DNA from: Hymenobacter taeanensis | Lineage (GTDB): Bacteria; Bacteroidota; Bacteroidia; Cytophagales; Hymenobacteraceae | Reading direction: 5' to 3' | DNA: 64,000 nucleotides | NCBI RefSeq assembly: GCF_013137895.1 | Contig: NZ_CP053538.1 | Span: 1,177,501 to 1,241,500 of the forward strand | Shown: positions 17,553-26,346 of the stretch, piece by piece | Layout: each line of letters opens with the position of its first letter | Numbering within the stretch: the first letter of the stretch is position 1 | Notes under the pieces: generated by a model | The model's database searches: none | The model's input: the letters and a program-made list of their open reading frames with translations, nothing else | Told to the model about the DNA's origin: nothing | Made by a program: the position numbers and the translations under genes

Positions 17553-18320
17553 ATGTCCGCCTCCCCAATTCTGTTGCGCCTGCACCTCCTGGTGATTCTG
17601 GCGTTTTTGCTGTTTTACGCCCTGAAAGCCGCTTTGCTGCTTCTTAACCGCCAGGAGCAGCTGCGCGCATTACGGGCCCGCACCCGCGTTGCCGACTCCC
17701 TGCTGGGTTTCTTGATTCTGCTTACTGGTGGTGTTCTGCTAGGTCAGTACCCCGGCCCTACCCCCAGCTGGCTGTGGGTGAAGCTAGGCTTGGTGCTGGT
17801 GCTCCTACCGGCGGCCATTGCCTCTATGCGCCGGCAGTTTAAACCGGGGGTAGTACTCACGCTGCTGGGGTTTGTGTACGTATATGGTCTCGCCGAAACC
17901 GGCAGCATCACCCTGCGCAAGCCCTCCCAACCAGCAACGTATGCTACCACCCCTGGCCTAGCCGAAGCCACTGCCACCCCCGATGCCGAAGCTCCCTCCC
18001 GCCTGGCCGAGCCCGACAATGCGCAAGACACAGAAACGGCCCTTGCTGCCGCCGCGGCCGCACAGGATGAGGTGGCTCCCACCGACGGTTTGGTGCAGGG
18101 GAAGGTGCTATTCCTGAAAAACTGCGCTGTATGCCACGGCCCCGATGGGCGCCTGGGCCTCAACGGAGCCCGTGACCTTACCAAGAGTAACCTCACTATG
18201 CAGGGCCGCATGTACCAGGTTACGCACGGCAGCCTAAGCAAGAAAATGCCCCCCTTTGCCGGTAAGCTCACTGATGAGCAAATTCAGCAGGTGGTAGCCT
18301 ACTCGCTCACGCTACAGTAA
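17553..18320 (+). CDS. Membrane-anchored monohaem cytochrome c with SirB-like N-terminal membrane domain
   Basis: A 255-residue protein. Residues 1-125 contain about four hydrophobic membrane helices (RLHLLVILAFLLFYALKAA, SLLGFLILLTGGVLLG, WLWVKLGLVLVLLPAAIA and VVLTLLGFVYVYGLAETG), a pattern like the SirB family. An Ala/Pro/Asp-rich linker of about 55 residues follows. Residues 180-255 are a class I cytochrome c: haem motif CAVCH (Cys191, Cys194, His195) and axial ligand Met232 in KKMPPF, then the closing helix LTDEQIQQVVAYSLTL. It probably passes electrons in the periplasm beside a respiratory complex. The fusion of the two parts is seen directly; the partner is unknown. Confidence 0.85.
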   Translation: MSASPILLRLHLLVILAFLLFYALKAALLLLNRQEQLRALRARTRVADSLLGFLILLTGGVLLGQYPGPTPSWLWVKLGLVLVLLPAAIASMRRQFKPGVVLTLLGFVYVYGLAETGSITLRKPSQPATYATTPGLAEATATPDAEAPSRLAEPDNAQDTETALAAAAAAQDEVAPTDGLVQGKVLFLKNCAVCHGPDGRLGLNGARDLTKSNLTMQGRMYQVTHGSLSKKMPPFAGKLTDEQIQQVVAYSLTLQ

Positions 18321-18418
18321 AGGCTCCGGTACCTGCGGGCATCTTCCGGGCCTTTACTTCCGTTTACCTAGCTACACCTCCCTTTCTCCGTCCACTTTCT
18401 TCACGTAGCTCACTTCTT

Positions 18419-19765
18419 ATGGCTAATAAACCTGCCTCAAAAGGCCGCAAGCGTGGCAACAGCACCCGCCACCCCGGCGCCACCGATGGCGTAAAAGGCC
18501 GCGCAGGTCGCATTTTGGCCAAGGCCAACCAAGATGGCACCTACGACACAGCCCTGGAACAGGAAACCGCCGTGCTGGTAGCCGTGCCCGATAAACGCCA
18601 GCCCGATACTCAAACCCAGGAATACCTCGACGAACTAGCGTTCCTGGCCGAAACGGCCGGCGCCAAAGTCATCAAGCGCTTTGTGCAGCGCCTCGAAAAA
18701 CCCGACATCCGCACGTTTGTGGGGGAGGGTAAGCTGGCCGAAATCAAAGCCTATGTGCAGCACCAGGATATTAGCATGGTCATTTTTGATGATGACCTTT
18801 CGCCCTCCCAGCTGCGCAACCTGGAGGCCGAGCTGCAGGTTAAAATTGTAGACCGCTCCCTGCTCATCATTGATATTTTTGCCAGCCGGGCAAAGTCGGC
18901 CACGGCCCGCACCCAGGTAGAGCTGGCCCAGTACCAATACCTACTGCCCCGCCTCACCGGCCTCTGGACTCACTTGGATAAGCAGCGCGGTGGGGGTGTA
19001 AGCCAGCGCGGACCGGGTGAAACAGAAATTGAAACTGACCGCCGCGTAGTGCGCGACCGGATAGACCTGCTGAAGGAGCGCCTCAAGGACTTTGATAAGC
19101 AGAGCAACACCCAGCGCAAGTCGCGGGGGGGCATTGTGCGGGTAGCACTGGTAGGCTATACCAACGTGGGCAAAAGCACCATTATGAACATGCTAAGCCG
19201 CTCTGAGGTGTTTGCCGAAAATAAGCTGTTTGCTACCGTCGACTCAACGGTGCGCAAGGTGGTGCTCGAGAACATGCCATTCCTGCTCTCCGACACCGTT
19301 GGGTTTATTCGTAAGCTGCCTACCCGCCTGATTGAGAGCTTCAAGAGCACGCTTGACGAGATCCGGGAAGCCGACCTGCTGGTACACGTAGTAGACATCT
19401 CACACCCCACGTTTGAGGAGCAGATTGCAGTGGTGAACGAGACCCTGAAGGATATTGAAGCTGCTGACAAACCCATGCTGCTGGTCTTCAACAAAATTGA
19501 CTTATACAACCCCGAGACCCCGGTGGAGCACCACGGTGGCTTTGAAGGCATGAACGAAGATGAAGACGCCCCAGCTGCGCGCCCAACTCTGGAGCAGCTA
19601 AAGGCTACGTACATGGCTAAAATGCACGACCCGGTTATCTTCATTTCAGCCCAGGAGCGCGAGAACATTGATGAGCTGCGGGCTTTGCTGGTACGGCACG
19701 TATCGGCTATTGCGCATCAGCGCTACCCCAATGTGCATCCCATCTCGGAGACTGAGGAAGATTAG
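18419..19765 (+). CDS. hflX: GTPase HflX
   Basis: HflX is a ribosome-associated GTPase that splits stalled 70S ribosomes. The 448-residue product has the N-terminal HflX domain with TFVGEGKLAEI and VIFDDDLSPSQLRNLE, the glycine-rich linker RGGGVSQRGPGETEIETDRR, and the G domain: G1 GYTNVGKST (residues 246-254), G2 ATVDSTVR, G3 DTVGFI, and G4 NKID. Near residues 370-395 there is an acidic insert (GGFEGMNEDEDAPAARP) before the last G-domain helix, absent in enteric HflX. A Lys/Arg-rich N-terminal extension of about 30 residues may bind rRNA. Terminates at a strong hairpin. Confidence 0.95.
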   Translation: MANKPASKGRKRGNSTRHPGATDGVKGRAGRILAKANQDGTYDTALEQETAVLVAVPDKRQPDTQTQEYLDELAFLAETAGAKVIKRFVQRLEKPDIRTFVGEGKLAEIKAYVQHQDISMVIFDDDLSPSQLRNLEAELQVKIVDRSLLIIDIFASRAKSATARTQVELAQYQYLLPRLTGLWTHLDKQRGGGVSQRGPGETEIETDRRVVRDRIDLLKERLKDFDKQSNTQRKSRGGIVRVALVGYTNVGKSTIMNMLSRSEVFAENKLFATVDSTVRKVVLENMPFLLSDTVGFIRKLPTRLIESFKSTLDEIREADLLVHVVDISHPTFEEQIAVVNETLKDIEAADKPMLLVFNKIDLYNPETPVEHHGGFEGMNEDEDAPAARPTLEQLKATYMAKMHDPVIFISAQERENIDELRALLVRHVSAIAHQRYPNVHPISETEED

Positions 19766-19785
19766 CTCCTGTTGAATTGCTTTTG

Positions 19786-19831
19786 AGCCCCTGGTGGCGG
19801 CCTTGCACATGCAAGGCCACCACCAAGGGCT
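19786..19831 (+). terminator. Rho-independent terminator of hflX
   Basis: A long, slightly interrupted hairpin (AGCCC TGGTGG GGCCTTGC on the left, matching arms on the right, ACAT loop) followed by TTATTTTTTT. Confidence 0.9.
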
Positions 19832-20046
19832 TATTTTTTTACCCGTTACCAATCCGCAGCAATCAGTTCTCAGCTTGGTCCCAGACCATAACAAGACTAC
19901 CTCCACTCTTAACTTTGCCAACAAAAAGTATCCATTATTGAGATTATTGCATTATATTTTGGTATCAATTGAAAGTATCGCAACCTTTTCTACTCTCTGG
20001 AGTACATCCTTCACTTTCCTTTTTCCTTTTCCACAACTACCTACGC

Positions 20047-21339
20047 ATGAAGAAAACCTTTTACTCTCTCACTCTGCTGGCTCTTTGTACTGGCCTAGCC
20101 GCTCCCCTGCAAGCCCAAGATCTGCAGTTCAACAAAACGAGCCGTCTGACTCCCAATCAGCCACTGCAGCGGCAGTGTGCTACCATGGAGGTGTATGAGG
20201 CGCAGATAGCCGCCGACCCCACCCTGCCCAAGCGCATGGCTGCCATTGAAGCTCAAACCCGTCAGTTTGAGGAAGGCTTTACGGCCCGGCGGCCTGGTTC
20301 CACTAGTGCTACTGGCACCGTTACTATTCCGGTGGTAGTGCATGTAGTATACAACACGGTAGCCCAAAACGTATCGGCAGCACAGGTTCAGGCACAGATT
20401 GACGTGCTGAACCAGGACTTCTCCAAGACCAACGCCGATGCCAGCCTGATTCCGTCGGCTTTTGCGGGTGTAGCAGCCAACACCAATGTGCAGTTTGTAC
20501 TCGCCAAGCGCGACCCAAACGGCAACGCTACCACTGGCATTGAGCGCACCCAAACCAAAGTATCGTCCTGGAGCTCTAATGATGCCGTAAAGAACGCCAA
20601 GCGCGGCGGTGCCAATGCCTGGCCGGCCAGCCAATATCTCAACCTGTGGGTGTGCAACCTGGGCCAGGGCCTGCTGGGCTACGCCCAGTTCCCGGGTGGC
20701 CAAGCCAGCACCGATGGCGTAGTGGTACTGTACTCCTCACTGCCCGGCGGCTCCGCGAAGCCCTACGACAAAGGCCGTACGGCGACGCACGAGGTAGGCC
20801 ACTGGCTGAACCTGCGCCACATCTGGGGTGATGCCAGCTGTGGCAACGACCTGGTCTCGGACACGCCCACCCAGCAAACCAGCAACTACGGCTGCCCCTC
20901 TTTCCCGCACGTAACCTGCTCCAACGGCAGCAACGGCGACATGTTCATGAACTACATGGACTACACCGACGACGCCTGCATGTATATGTTTACCCAGGGC
21001 CAGTCGACGCGCATTAATGCCTTGTTTGCTTCCGGCGGAGCCCGCGCCTCTCTGCTCACCTCAACTGGCGGCACGGCTCCTACGGCAGTGGTAGCTAAAG
21101 CTCCTGAAGTAGAGCTGTACCCTAACCCTGCCAGCAACCGCCTGCAGCTGAAATCAGGCACTGAGCAGGCCAGCGCCCAATGGGCCGCCAAAGTTTATGA
21201 CCTGCAGGGTCTGGAAATGAAACAGGTGCGCACCGAGAATGCCACTACTCTGGATGTTGCCGCGCTGCCAGCCGGCCTCTACCACGTTATCCTCACCGAC
21301 GGGCAGACGACGGTACACCGCCGCTTCCGCAAAGAATAA
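20047..21339 (+). CDS. Secreted M43 (pappalysin/cytophagalysin-like) zinc metalloprotease with T9SS tail
   Basis: A 430-residue secreted protease. Signal peptide at residues 1-24 (KKTFYSLTLLALCTGL to LQAQ). The metzincin zinc motif [11 protein letters not shown] gives His248, His252 and His258 with Glu249, and the Met-turn is MFMNYMDY. Conserved Cys pairs in [23 protein letters not shown] and DDACMYMF support the M43 family fold. The C-terminal 75 residues (LYPNPASNRLQL to LPAGLYHVILTDG) form a T9SS sorting domain. The ATG at 20047 places the signal peptide first. A tandem paralogue lies directly downstream and shares an almost identical catalytic stretch at the DNA level. Confidence 0.93.
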   Translation: MKKTFYSLTLLALCTGLAAPLQAQDLQFNKTSRLTPNQPLQRQCATMEVYEAQIAADPTLPKRMAAIEAQTRQFEEGFTARRPGSTSATGTVTIPVVVHVVYNTVAQNVSAAQVQAQIDVLNQDFSKTNADASLIPSAFAGVAANTNVQFVLAKRDPNGNATTGIERTQTKVSSWSSNDAVKNAKRGGANAWPASQYLNLWVCNLGQGLLGYAQFPGGQASTDGVVVLYSSLPGGSAKPYDKGRTATHEVGHWLNLRHIWGDASCGNDLVSDTPTQQTSNYGCPSFPHVTCSNGSNGDMFMNYMDYTDDACMYMFTQGQSTRINALFASGGARASLLTSTGGTAPTAVVAKAPEVELYPNPASNRLQLKSGTEQASAQWAAKVYDLQGLEMKQVRTENATTLDVAALPAGLYHVILTDGQTTVHRRFRKE

Positions 21340-21360
21340 CGGCTCCTACGCCTTAATCTA

Positions 21361-21393
21361 ACAGCCTGGTCTATCCTAAGTAGACCAGGCTGT
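21361..21393 (+). terminator. Terminator between the two M43 protease genes
   Basis: A perfect 13-bp stem (ACAGCCTGGTCTA and its complement) with a 7-nt loop, directly after the first protease gene. A T-rich tail is short (TT), so termination may be partial. Confidence 0.65.
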
Positions 21394-21490
21394 TGCGTGG
21401 TGACCTATGCGGCTATGGTCCGCATGGCGTCACTCCCCCTATTGCCCCCGCTCCACTCCATTCTTTTCCCCACAACCAAATACCCTTTTT

Positions 21491-23197
21491 ATGAAAAAAG
21501 CCATTTACTCAATGGCCCTGGCTGGCTTATGCCTGGGCATGGGCTACACCGCCGAAGCGCAAAAGGTACGGCAGTGCGCCACCATGGAAAATCTGGCCGC
21601 CCAACTAGCCGCCGACCCAGGCCTGGCCCAGCGCCTAGCCGCCATTGAGAGCCAGACGCAGCAGGCCGAGGCCAACCCCGTGGCCCAGCGGGGCACCACA
21701 GCTACGCTCACCATTCCGGTGGTAGTGCACGTGCTGTATAACACTACGGCCCAAAACATTTCTGACGCCCAAATTCAGTCGCAGATTGATGTGCTGAACG
21801 AGGATTTCAACAAGCTCAATAGCGACGTGAGCAAAACGCCCGCGGCTTTTGCAGGCCTAGCGGCCAATGCGGGCATTCAGTTTACCCTGGCCAAGCGTAG
21901 CCCCAGTGGCACCGCAACCACCGGTATTGAGCGCAAGCAAACCAGCACCACCAGCTGGGGCACCGACGACCGGATGAAGAGCACCACCACCGGCGGCCTC
22001 AACGCATGGCCGGCTGGCCAGTACCTTAATCTGTGGGTGTGCAACCTGAGTGGGGGCGTGCTGGGCTACGCCCAGTTCCCGGGTGGCGCGGCCAGCACCG
22101 ATGGCGTTGTTATTCTCAGCTCGGCTTTCGGGCGGGGCGGTTCGTCATCGGCTCCCTTTAACCTGGGCCGGACGGCGACGCACGAGGTAGGCCACTGGCT
22201 GAACCTGCGCCACATCTGGGGTGATGCCAGCTGCGGCAACGACCTGGTCTCGGACACGCCCACCCAGCAAACCAGCAACTACGGCTGCCCCTCTTTCCCG
22301 CACGTAACCTGCTCCAACGGCAGCAACGGCGACATGTTTATGAACTACATGGACTACGTGGATGATGCCTGCATGTACATGTTCTCCAACGGGCAGTCGT
22401 CGCGCATGAACGCGCTGTTTGCTTCCGGCGGGGCGCGAGCTTCATTGCTCACTTCGGCCGGCGGCACGGCTCCGGGCGGCACTACTCCCACCACTCCTAC
22501 GTACTGCGCGTCAAAGGGCAGCAGCGTATCGTATGAGTGGATTGACCTGGTACAGCTAGGCTCCATCAGCCGCACCTCGGGCGCTAACGCGGGCTACTAC
22601 GATGGTACGGCCCTGGGCACCACTGTAACAGCCGGAACTTCACAGACCATCAGCTACTCGGCAGGCTACAGCTCTTCCGCCTACACTGAGTACTGGAAGG
22701 TTTACATCGATTACAACCAGGATGGCGACTTCACGGATAGCGGCGAGTTGGTGGCCAGCCGCAGCAGCTCCTCTTCCAGCACGCTCACCAGCACCTTCAC
22801 GGTACCTGCTACGGCTAAGAGCGGCAAAACCCGCCTGCGTATAGTCATGAGCGACGCTTCGGCCACTACTAGCTGCGGCAGCTACAGCTACGGCGAAACC
22901 GAGGATTACAGCATTACCATCTCGGGTGGGGCAGCTCGCCAGGCGGGCGCTACGGCCGAAACGGCAGGCTACCGCATCTTCCCGAACCCGGCGACCGATG
23001 TGCTTAACATTGAAGTACCGGCATCGGTGCAGAACAGCGCCGTATCGGTGAAGGTGTATGATGTACGCGGTGCCGAGATGAAGCAGGTAACTTTTGATGG
23101 CAACCTGCTAACCGTGGGTGGCCTAGCCAAGGGCGTGTACCTGCTCCGCATTGATGATGGCCAGCAGGTGTCACATCAGCGCTTTATCAAGGAGTAA
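21491..23197 (+). CDS. Secreted M43 zinc metalloprotease with GEVED domain and T9SS tail
   Basis: A 568-residue paralogue of the upstream protease. Signal peptide residues 1-24 (ending YTAEAQ). Zinc motif [11 protein letters not shown] with His231, His235 and His241, Met-turn MFMNYMDY. After the catalytic domain (to about residue 330) it has an extra 140-residue GEVED-type domain, recognised by [20 protein letters not shown] and the closing [11 protein letters not shown], commonly linked to binding of substrate or matrix. The C-terminus ([14 protein letters not shown] to [13 protein letters not shown]) is a T9SS sorting domain. Start at the ATG just before the signal peptide. Likely a degradative exoprotease. 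Confidence 0.93.
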   Translation: MKKAIYSMALAGLCLGMGYTAEAQKVRQCATMENLAAQLAADPGLAQRLAAIESQTQQAEANPVAQRGTTATLTIPVVVHVLYNTTAQNISDAQIQSQIDVLNEDFNKLNSDVSKTPAAFAGLAANAGIQFTLAKRSPSGTATTGIERKQTSTTSWGTDDRMKSTTTGGLNAWPAGQYLNLWVCNLSGGVLGYAQFPGGAASTDGVVILSSAFGRGGSSSAPFNLGRTATHEVGHWLNLRHIWGDASCGNDLVSDTPTQQTSNYGCPSFPHVTCSNGSNGDMFMNYMDYVDDACMYMFSNGQSSRMNALFASGGARASLLTSAGGTAPGGTTPTTPTYCASKGSSVSYEWIDLVQLGSISRTSGANAGYYDGTALGTTVTAGTSQTISYSAGYSSSAYTEYWKVYIDYNQDGDFTDSGELVASRSSSSSSTLTSTFTVPATAKSGKTRLRIVMSDASATTSCGSYSYGETEDYSITISGGAARQAGATAETAGYRIFPNPATDVLNIEVPASVQNSAVSVKVYDVRGAEMKQVTFDGNLLTVGGLAKGVYLLRIDDGQQVSHQRFIKE

Positions 23198-23280
23198 ATG
23201 CTCTCAGGCAACGCCTAAGGCTAACTCCTTGTAGTAGCCCTATAGCGTGTCAGGCCACTTGTAGGTCCTTTTGGCTCGCT

Positions 23281-23353
23281 TAATAAGCTTGTCACACAAA
23301 CCGGCCCCTCTTCACTTAATGAAGAGGGGCCGGTTTGTGTGACAAGCTTATTA
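23281..23353. terminator. 34-bp perfect inverted repeat between convergent genes
   Basis: Arms 23281-23314 and 23320-23353 are exact inverted copies with a 5-nt loop (CTTAA). Their inner part (CCGGCCCCTCTTCA) is a strong terminator core and the outer part is TAATAAGCTTGTCACACAAA. It lies between the convergent M43 and T9SS genes and can stop both, although the arms are far longer than termination needs. Confidence 0.75.
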
Positions 23354-23364
23354 AATACTACGGC

Positions 23365-25497
23365 TTATTGCTTGCAGAAATGTTGTCGCATAATGCCAGC
23401 GCTGGACTGCACCTGCAGCAGATATAGCCGGGCCTCAGGTAGTTGCGCTGTAGGCACCTGCAGTAGCGAAGTACCGGCTGGTGGCAGCATTCGCTGCTCC
23501 TGCCACAGCACTCGGCCTGTAACATCCAGTATGCGCATAGTCACGGGCCCACTGAGAGGTGCTGAGAAGCTTACGTTCACTTCCGAAACCGCAGGATTAG
23601 GATATAGCCGCATGCCTGCTGAAGCGCTTTTGCCAGGTAACAGGCTAGCCACCGTTACCACACTGCTGTACTGTGCTTTGCCATCTATATCCACTTGGCG
23701 CAAGCGGTAATACGCAGTGCCAGCGGCAGGCTCTACGTCGGTAAACAGGTAATTCAAGCGTGTTGTGCTGGTACCCGCAGCCACCACGTGACCTATTGGC
23801 TGAAAAGTGCGGCCATCAACGCTACGCTCAACTTCAAAATACGCACTGTAGCGCTCAGAGGCTGTGGCCCAGCGCACCTGCACCTGCCCATTTTGCAGCG
23901 TAGCCACAAAGCGAACCAGCTCAACGGGCAGCGGCGTCTGCAGCACTACTGGCGGAGAACTAGCGCAGGCCGTGGCTGGGTTGTACGCAATCTGGATAGC
24001 ATTTCCTCGTGCTAACAGGCCTACAGCATAAGAATTTACCAAACGCTGGTCGCCCTTGTTAGCACCCCAGCGGTGGCTGGCAGCTACCGTGTTGCTCCCA
24101 ATAGGGTTGATGTAAGGAGTCGAAAAATCAGGCCCGAGCAGGGAGTCGTTCCAGAAGACATAATCCTGAGCGCCTTGATTGCCGGGGCGCACATCCTGCA
24201 CCGAAATACCAGTTGTAGGAGCCTGCTCACAATCCCATATAGGAAAGTTAACGGGACCTACCCCACTGGAGAAGGTTATGGTTAGCGTGGTTTGCGTTAT
24301 GTTAACCCCTGAGTCAGTCTTGCCGTCCCACTCGTAGGTATTGTTGCCAACTACCGTAGACTTTTCCAGCACCCGATCCTGGGTTCGATCATACTGCCCG
24401 TTAGAGTCGCCATCGATGAAGACTATCCCAAAACCCGCCTGATCTACATTAAGCGTGAACGTAGTGACGCCATTGGCGCAAGTAGTTGTAGCAGTAGGAT
24501 TACCGGGCCGGGGAGAGGTTGGATAGATTGTCGGATCGGGGTTGTTGACGAAGAGCTTGTACTCCGGATAACCGACGTTGGTTACCTGGCTCTTGCGCTT
24601 GGCCTTGAAGTTGCCGGCTACAGTAGTGCCCTGGCTGTTGGCCACCAGAATTACACCAAACGGTTGAATACCAGCGTAGCTCACCCGCTTTACAAAGAAG
24701 CTGTTGTTGCCGAAGTTAGGGTTCGGAATCAGGGGATACAAGCCAAAGGAGGTAGACAACTCATTGGTGCCGCCCGCCGCCGTAAATGACCATTGCTTTG
24801 AATACAACCGGCCCGTTTTCTCACTAGTAGCATCACGTACCGTAAAATCCCAGAGGTCGTACCAAGCCTTATTCTGGGTAGCTGTCACTGCCCCCGTACC
24901 ATCTACCTCCATAAATTCAATCCAGAAATCCTGGTCGGCATTGGTGGTGTTGGTATAGCTAATTGGGTTGTAGCCTGCAGTTGGGCCGCCGGTATAGCGG
25001 GGGCCAGCGGCCGCTTCTTCGGGTGTGGCAATAACCCCCGGTCCGGCCGCCAGATTAGGCTGCTCCTGCGCTGTGGGCTGCGGTGCAAGGGGCTCAAGAT
25101 AGTTGGTATTCACTACCGTCTCGGTGGTGCCTGTGGGTGAATATTTGAGTTGCAGCCGCAAACGCCCTGGGTTGCCGCTGTTCGTCCGGACGCGCCGCAC
25201 TCCGTAGTACAGCGTCTCGCCGGCCTTCACTCGAATGTAGAGACGCTGGTCTGCGGGGGCCCCCTCCTTCAGAAAGTACTTAGAGTTGGAATTGGGGTCG
25301 GTTACGCCGCCATCATTATGTTGGAGGTAGCCAATGTAATTGTTCTTGCCCGTAGCCGTACCCCGGGTACCGATTCCAGGCGTTAGGTTCTTTGAGCCCT
25401 CAGCCCAGGCAGCAGTGAAACTTGCTGCGCTAAGGGCAGTAATGAAGGCTCCCACACGTAGACTGCGGCATAATGTGCAAATAGAAAGTAGCTTCAT
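23365..25497 (-). CDS. Secreted T9SS-sorted protein of unknown function
   Basis: A 710-residue exported protein. The signal peptide spans residues 1-32 (AFITALSAASFTAAWAEG). The N-terminal 450 residues are beta-rich and Thr/Asn/Gly-rich without a family I can name; they contain DGDSNGQYDRTQD, a possible calcium loop, and a WDGKTDSGVNIT strand. Residues about 530-620 resemble a fibronectin-like module common before sorting tails (VELVRFVATLQNGQVQVRW, YFEVERSVDGRTF, YYRLRQVDIDGK). The C-terminus from LYPNPAVSEVNVSF through LYLLQVQSS is a T9SS sorting domain. Such proteins are exported to the surface or medium; the role is not evident. Confidence 0.82.
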   Translation of the reverse strand: MKLLSICTLCRSLRVGAFITALSAASFTAAWAEGSKNLTPGIGTRGTATGKNNYIGYLQHNDGGVTDPNSNSKYFLKEGAPADQRLYIRVKAGETLYYGVRRVRTNSGNPGRLRLQLKYSPTGTTETVVNTNYLEPLAPQPTAQEQPNLAAGPGVIATPEEAAAGPRYTGGPTAGYNPISYTNTTNADQDFWIEFMEVDGTGAVTATQNKAWYDLWDFTVRDATSEKTGRLYSKQWSFTAAGGTNELSTSFGLYPLIPNPNFGNNSFFVKRVSYAGIQPFGVILVANSQGTTVAGNFKAKRKSQVTNVGYPEYKLFVNNPDPTIYPTSPRPGNPTATTTCANGVTTFTLNVDQAGFGIVFIDGDSNGQYDRTQDRVLEKSTVVGNNTYEWDGKTDSGVNITQTTLTITFSSGVGPVNFPIWDCEQAPTTGISVQDVRPGNQGAQDYVFWNDSLLGPDFSTPYINPIGSNTVAASHRWGANKGDQRLVNSYAVGLLARGNAIQIAYNPATACASSPPVVLQTPLPVELVRFVATLQNGQVQVRWATASERYSAYFEVERSVDGRTFQPIGHVVAAGTSTTRLNYLFTDVEPAAGTAYYRLRQVDIDGKAQYSSVVTVASLLPGKSASAGMRLYPNPAVSEVNVSFSAPLSGPVTMRILDVTGRVLWQEQRMLPPAGTSLLQVPTAQLPEARLYLLQVQSSAGIMRQHFCKQ

Positions 25498-25569
25498 AGC
25501 AAATGAATAGAGTGGAAAAGACCGCCTACTAGTGTGCTACAGCTCAAGTATAGCACAACAGTAGACTGG

Positions 25570-25577
25570 CAAATTTA
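25570..25577 (-). promoter_or_regulatory. Candidate -7 element for the T9SS gene
   Basis: Minus strand TAAATTTG matches TAnnTTTG in an AT-rich gap, about 72 bp before the start codon at 25497. A TTG lies upstream but with a short 16-bp spacer. The rest of the 279-bp gap (25498-25776) shows nothing else I can name. Confidence 0.45.
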
Positions 25578-25776
25578 GGCTGCAGAAACGGCACAATCTA
25601 CTGATCATTAAAACATAACACTTAATCTATATTTACTTCCTTTTTGAACTATTACAGTGCCGCCAGGCAGCTATAGGCACAACCACCTGACAGCCTGCCC
25701 CCCTGATGCTGCCGCAAACTTTTTCCCTCGTCTCTAGTAAAAAAGCCTGCTTACCCTTTACTTTCTCCCTCCCTGT

Positions 25777-26271
25777 ATGAAGACCTTATACCTGATGCGC
25801 CACGCTAAGTCAAGCTGGAGCTTTGATGACCTGACCGACAAAGAACGCCCACTTAACAGCCGCGGACGCGACGACGCCCCCGCCATGGGCCAGGCCTTGG
25901 CCGAGCGCGACATCCGGCTGGATCTGGTGGTGGCTTCCCCTGCCGTGCGGGCCCTAAGCACGGCTGCGCTGGTAGCCAAAGAAGTAGAGTACCCGCCCGA
26001 GAATATTCAGGTGATTGACCGGATTTACGAGGCTGAAGTAACGGACCTGCTGGATGTGGTGCGCCAGCTGCCCGACGGCGCCGACTCAGTGCTGCTGGTA
26101 GGCCACAACAACACGCTCACGGAGTTTGCCAATGTACTCTCTCCTAACCCGGTGCCGGAGATGACCACGGCCGCTATTGCTTGCCTCAAGTTTACCTGCG
26201 ACCGTTGGGCCGATGTGAACCGCACAAATGCCGAGCTGTACTTCTACGACCACCCCCGCCACGAGAATTAA
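25777..26271 (+). CDS. sixA: SixA-like phosphohistidine phosphatase
   Basis: A 164-residue histidine-phosphatase-superfamily protein. The N-terminal RHG-type motif LYLMRHAKSSW has the nucleophile His9, followed by DKERPLNSRGRDDAPAMG, the second core Arg-His pair in ASPAVRALSTA and VGHNNTLTEFAN. Length and motifs match SixA, which dephosphorylates phosphohistidine on HPt domains or NPr. Here it lies 75 bp upstream of polyphosphate kinase in the same direction. A link with PPK1, which forms a phosphohistidine intermediate, is possible but inferred only from position. Confidence 0.88.
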   Translation: MKTLYLMRHAKSSWSFDDLTDKERPLNSRGRDDAPAMGQALAERDIRLDLVVASPAVRALSTAALVAKEVEYPPENIQVIDRIYEAEVTDLLDVVRQLPDGADSVLLVGHNNTLTEFANVLSPNPVPEMTTAAIACLKFTCDRWADVNRTNAELYFYDHPRHEN

Positions 26272-26346
26272 TAAGAAAGTAACGCCTGCCCTGCAAAGCA
26301 GGTGCGCTATTTGCAGGTGCTACAGCTTGCTACTATCACCTAACTC

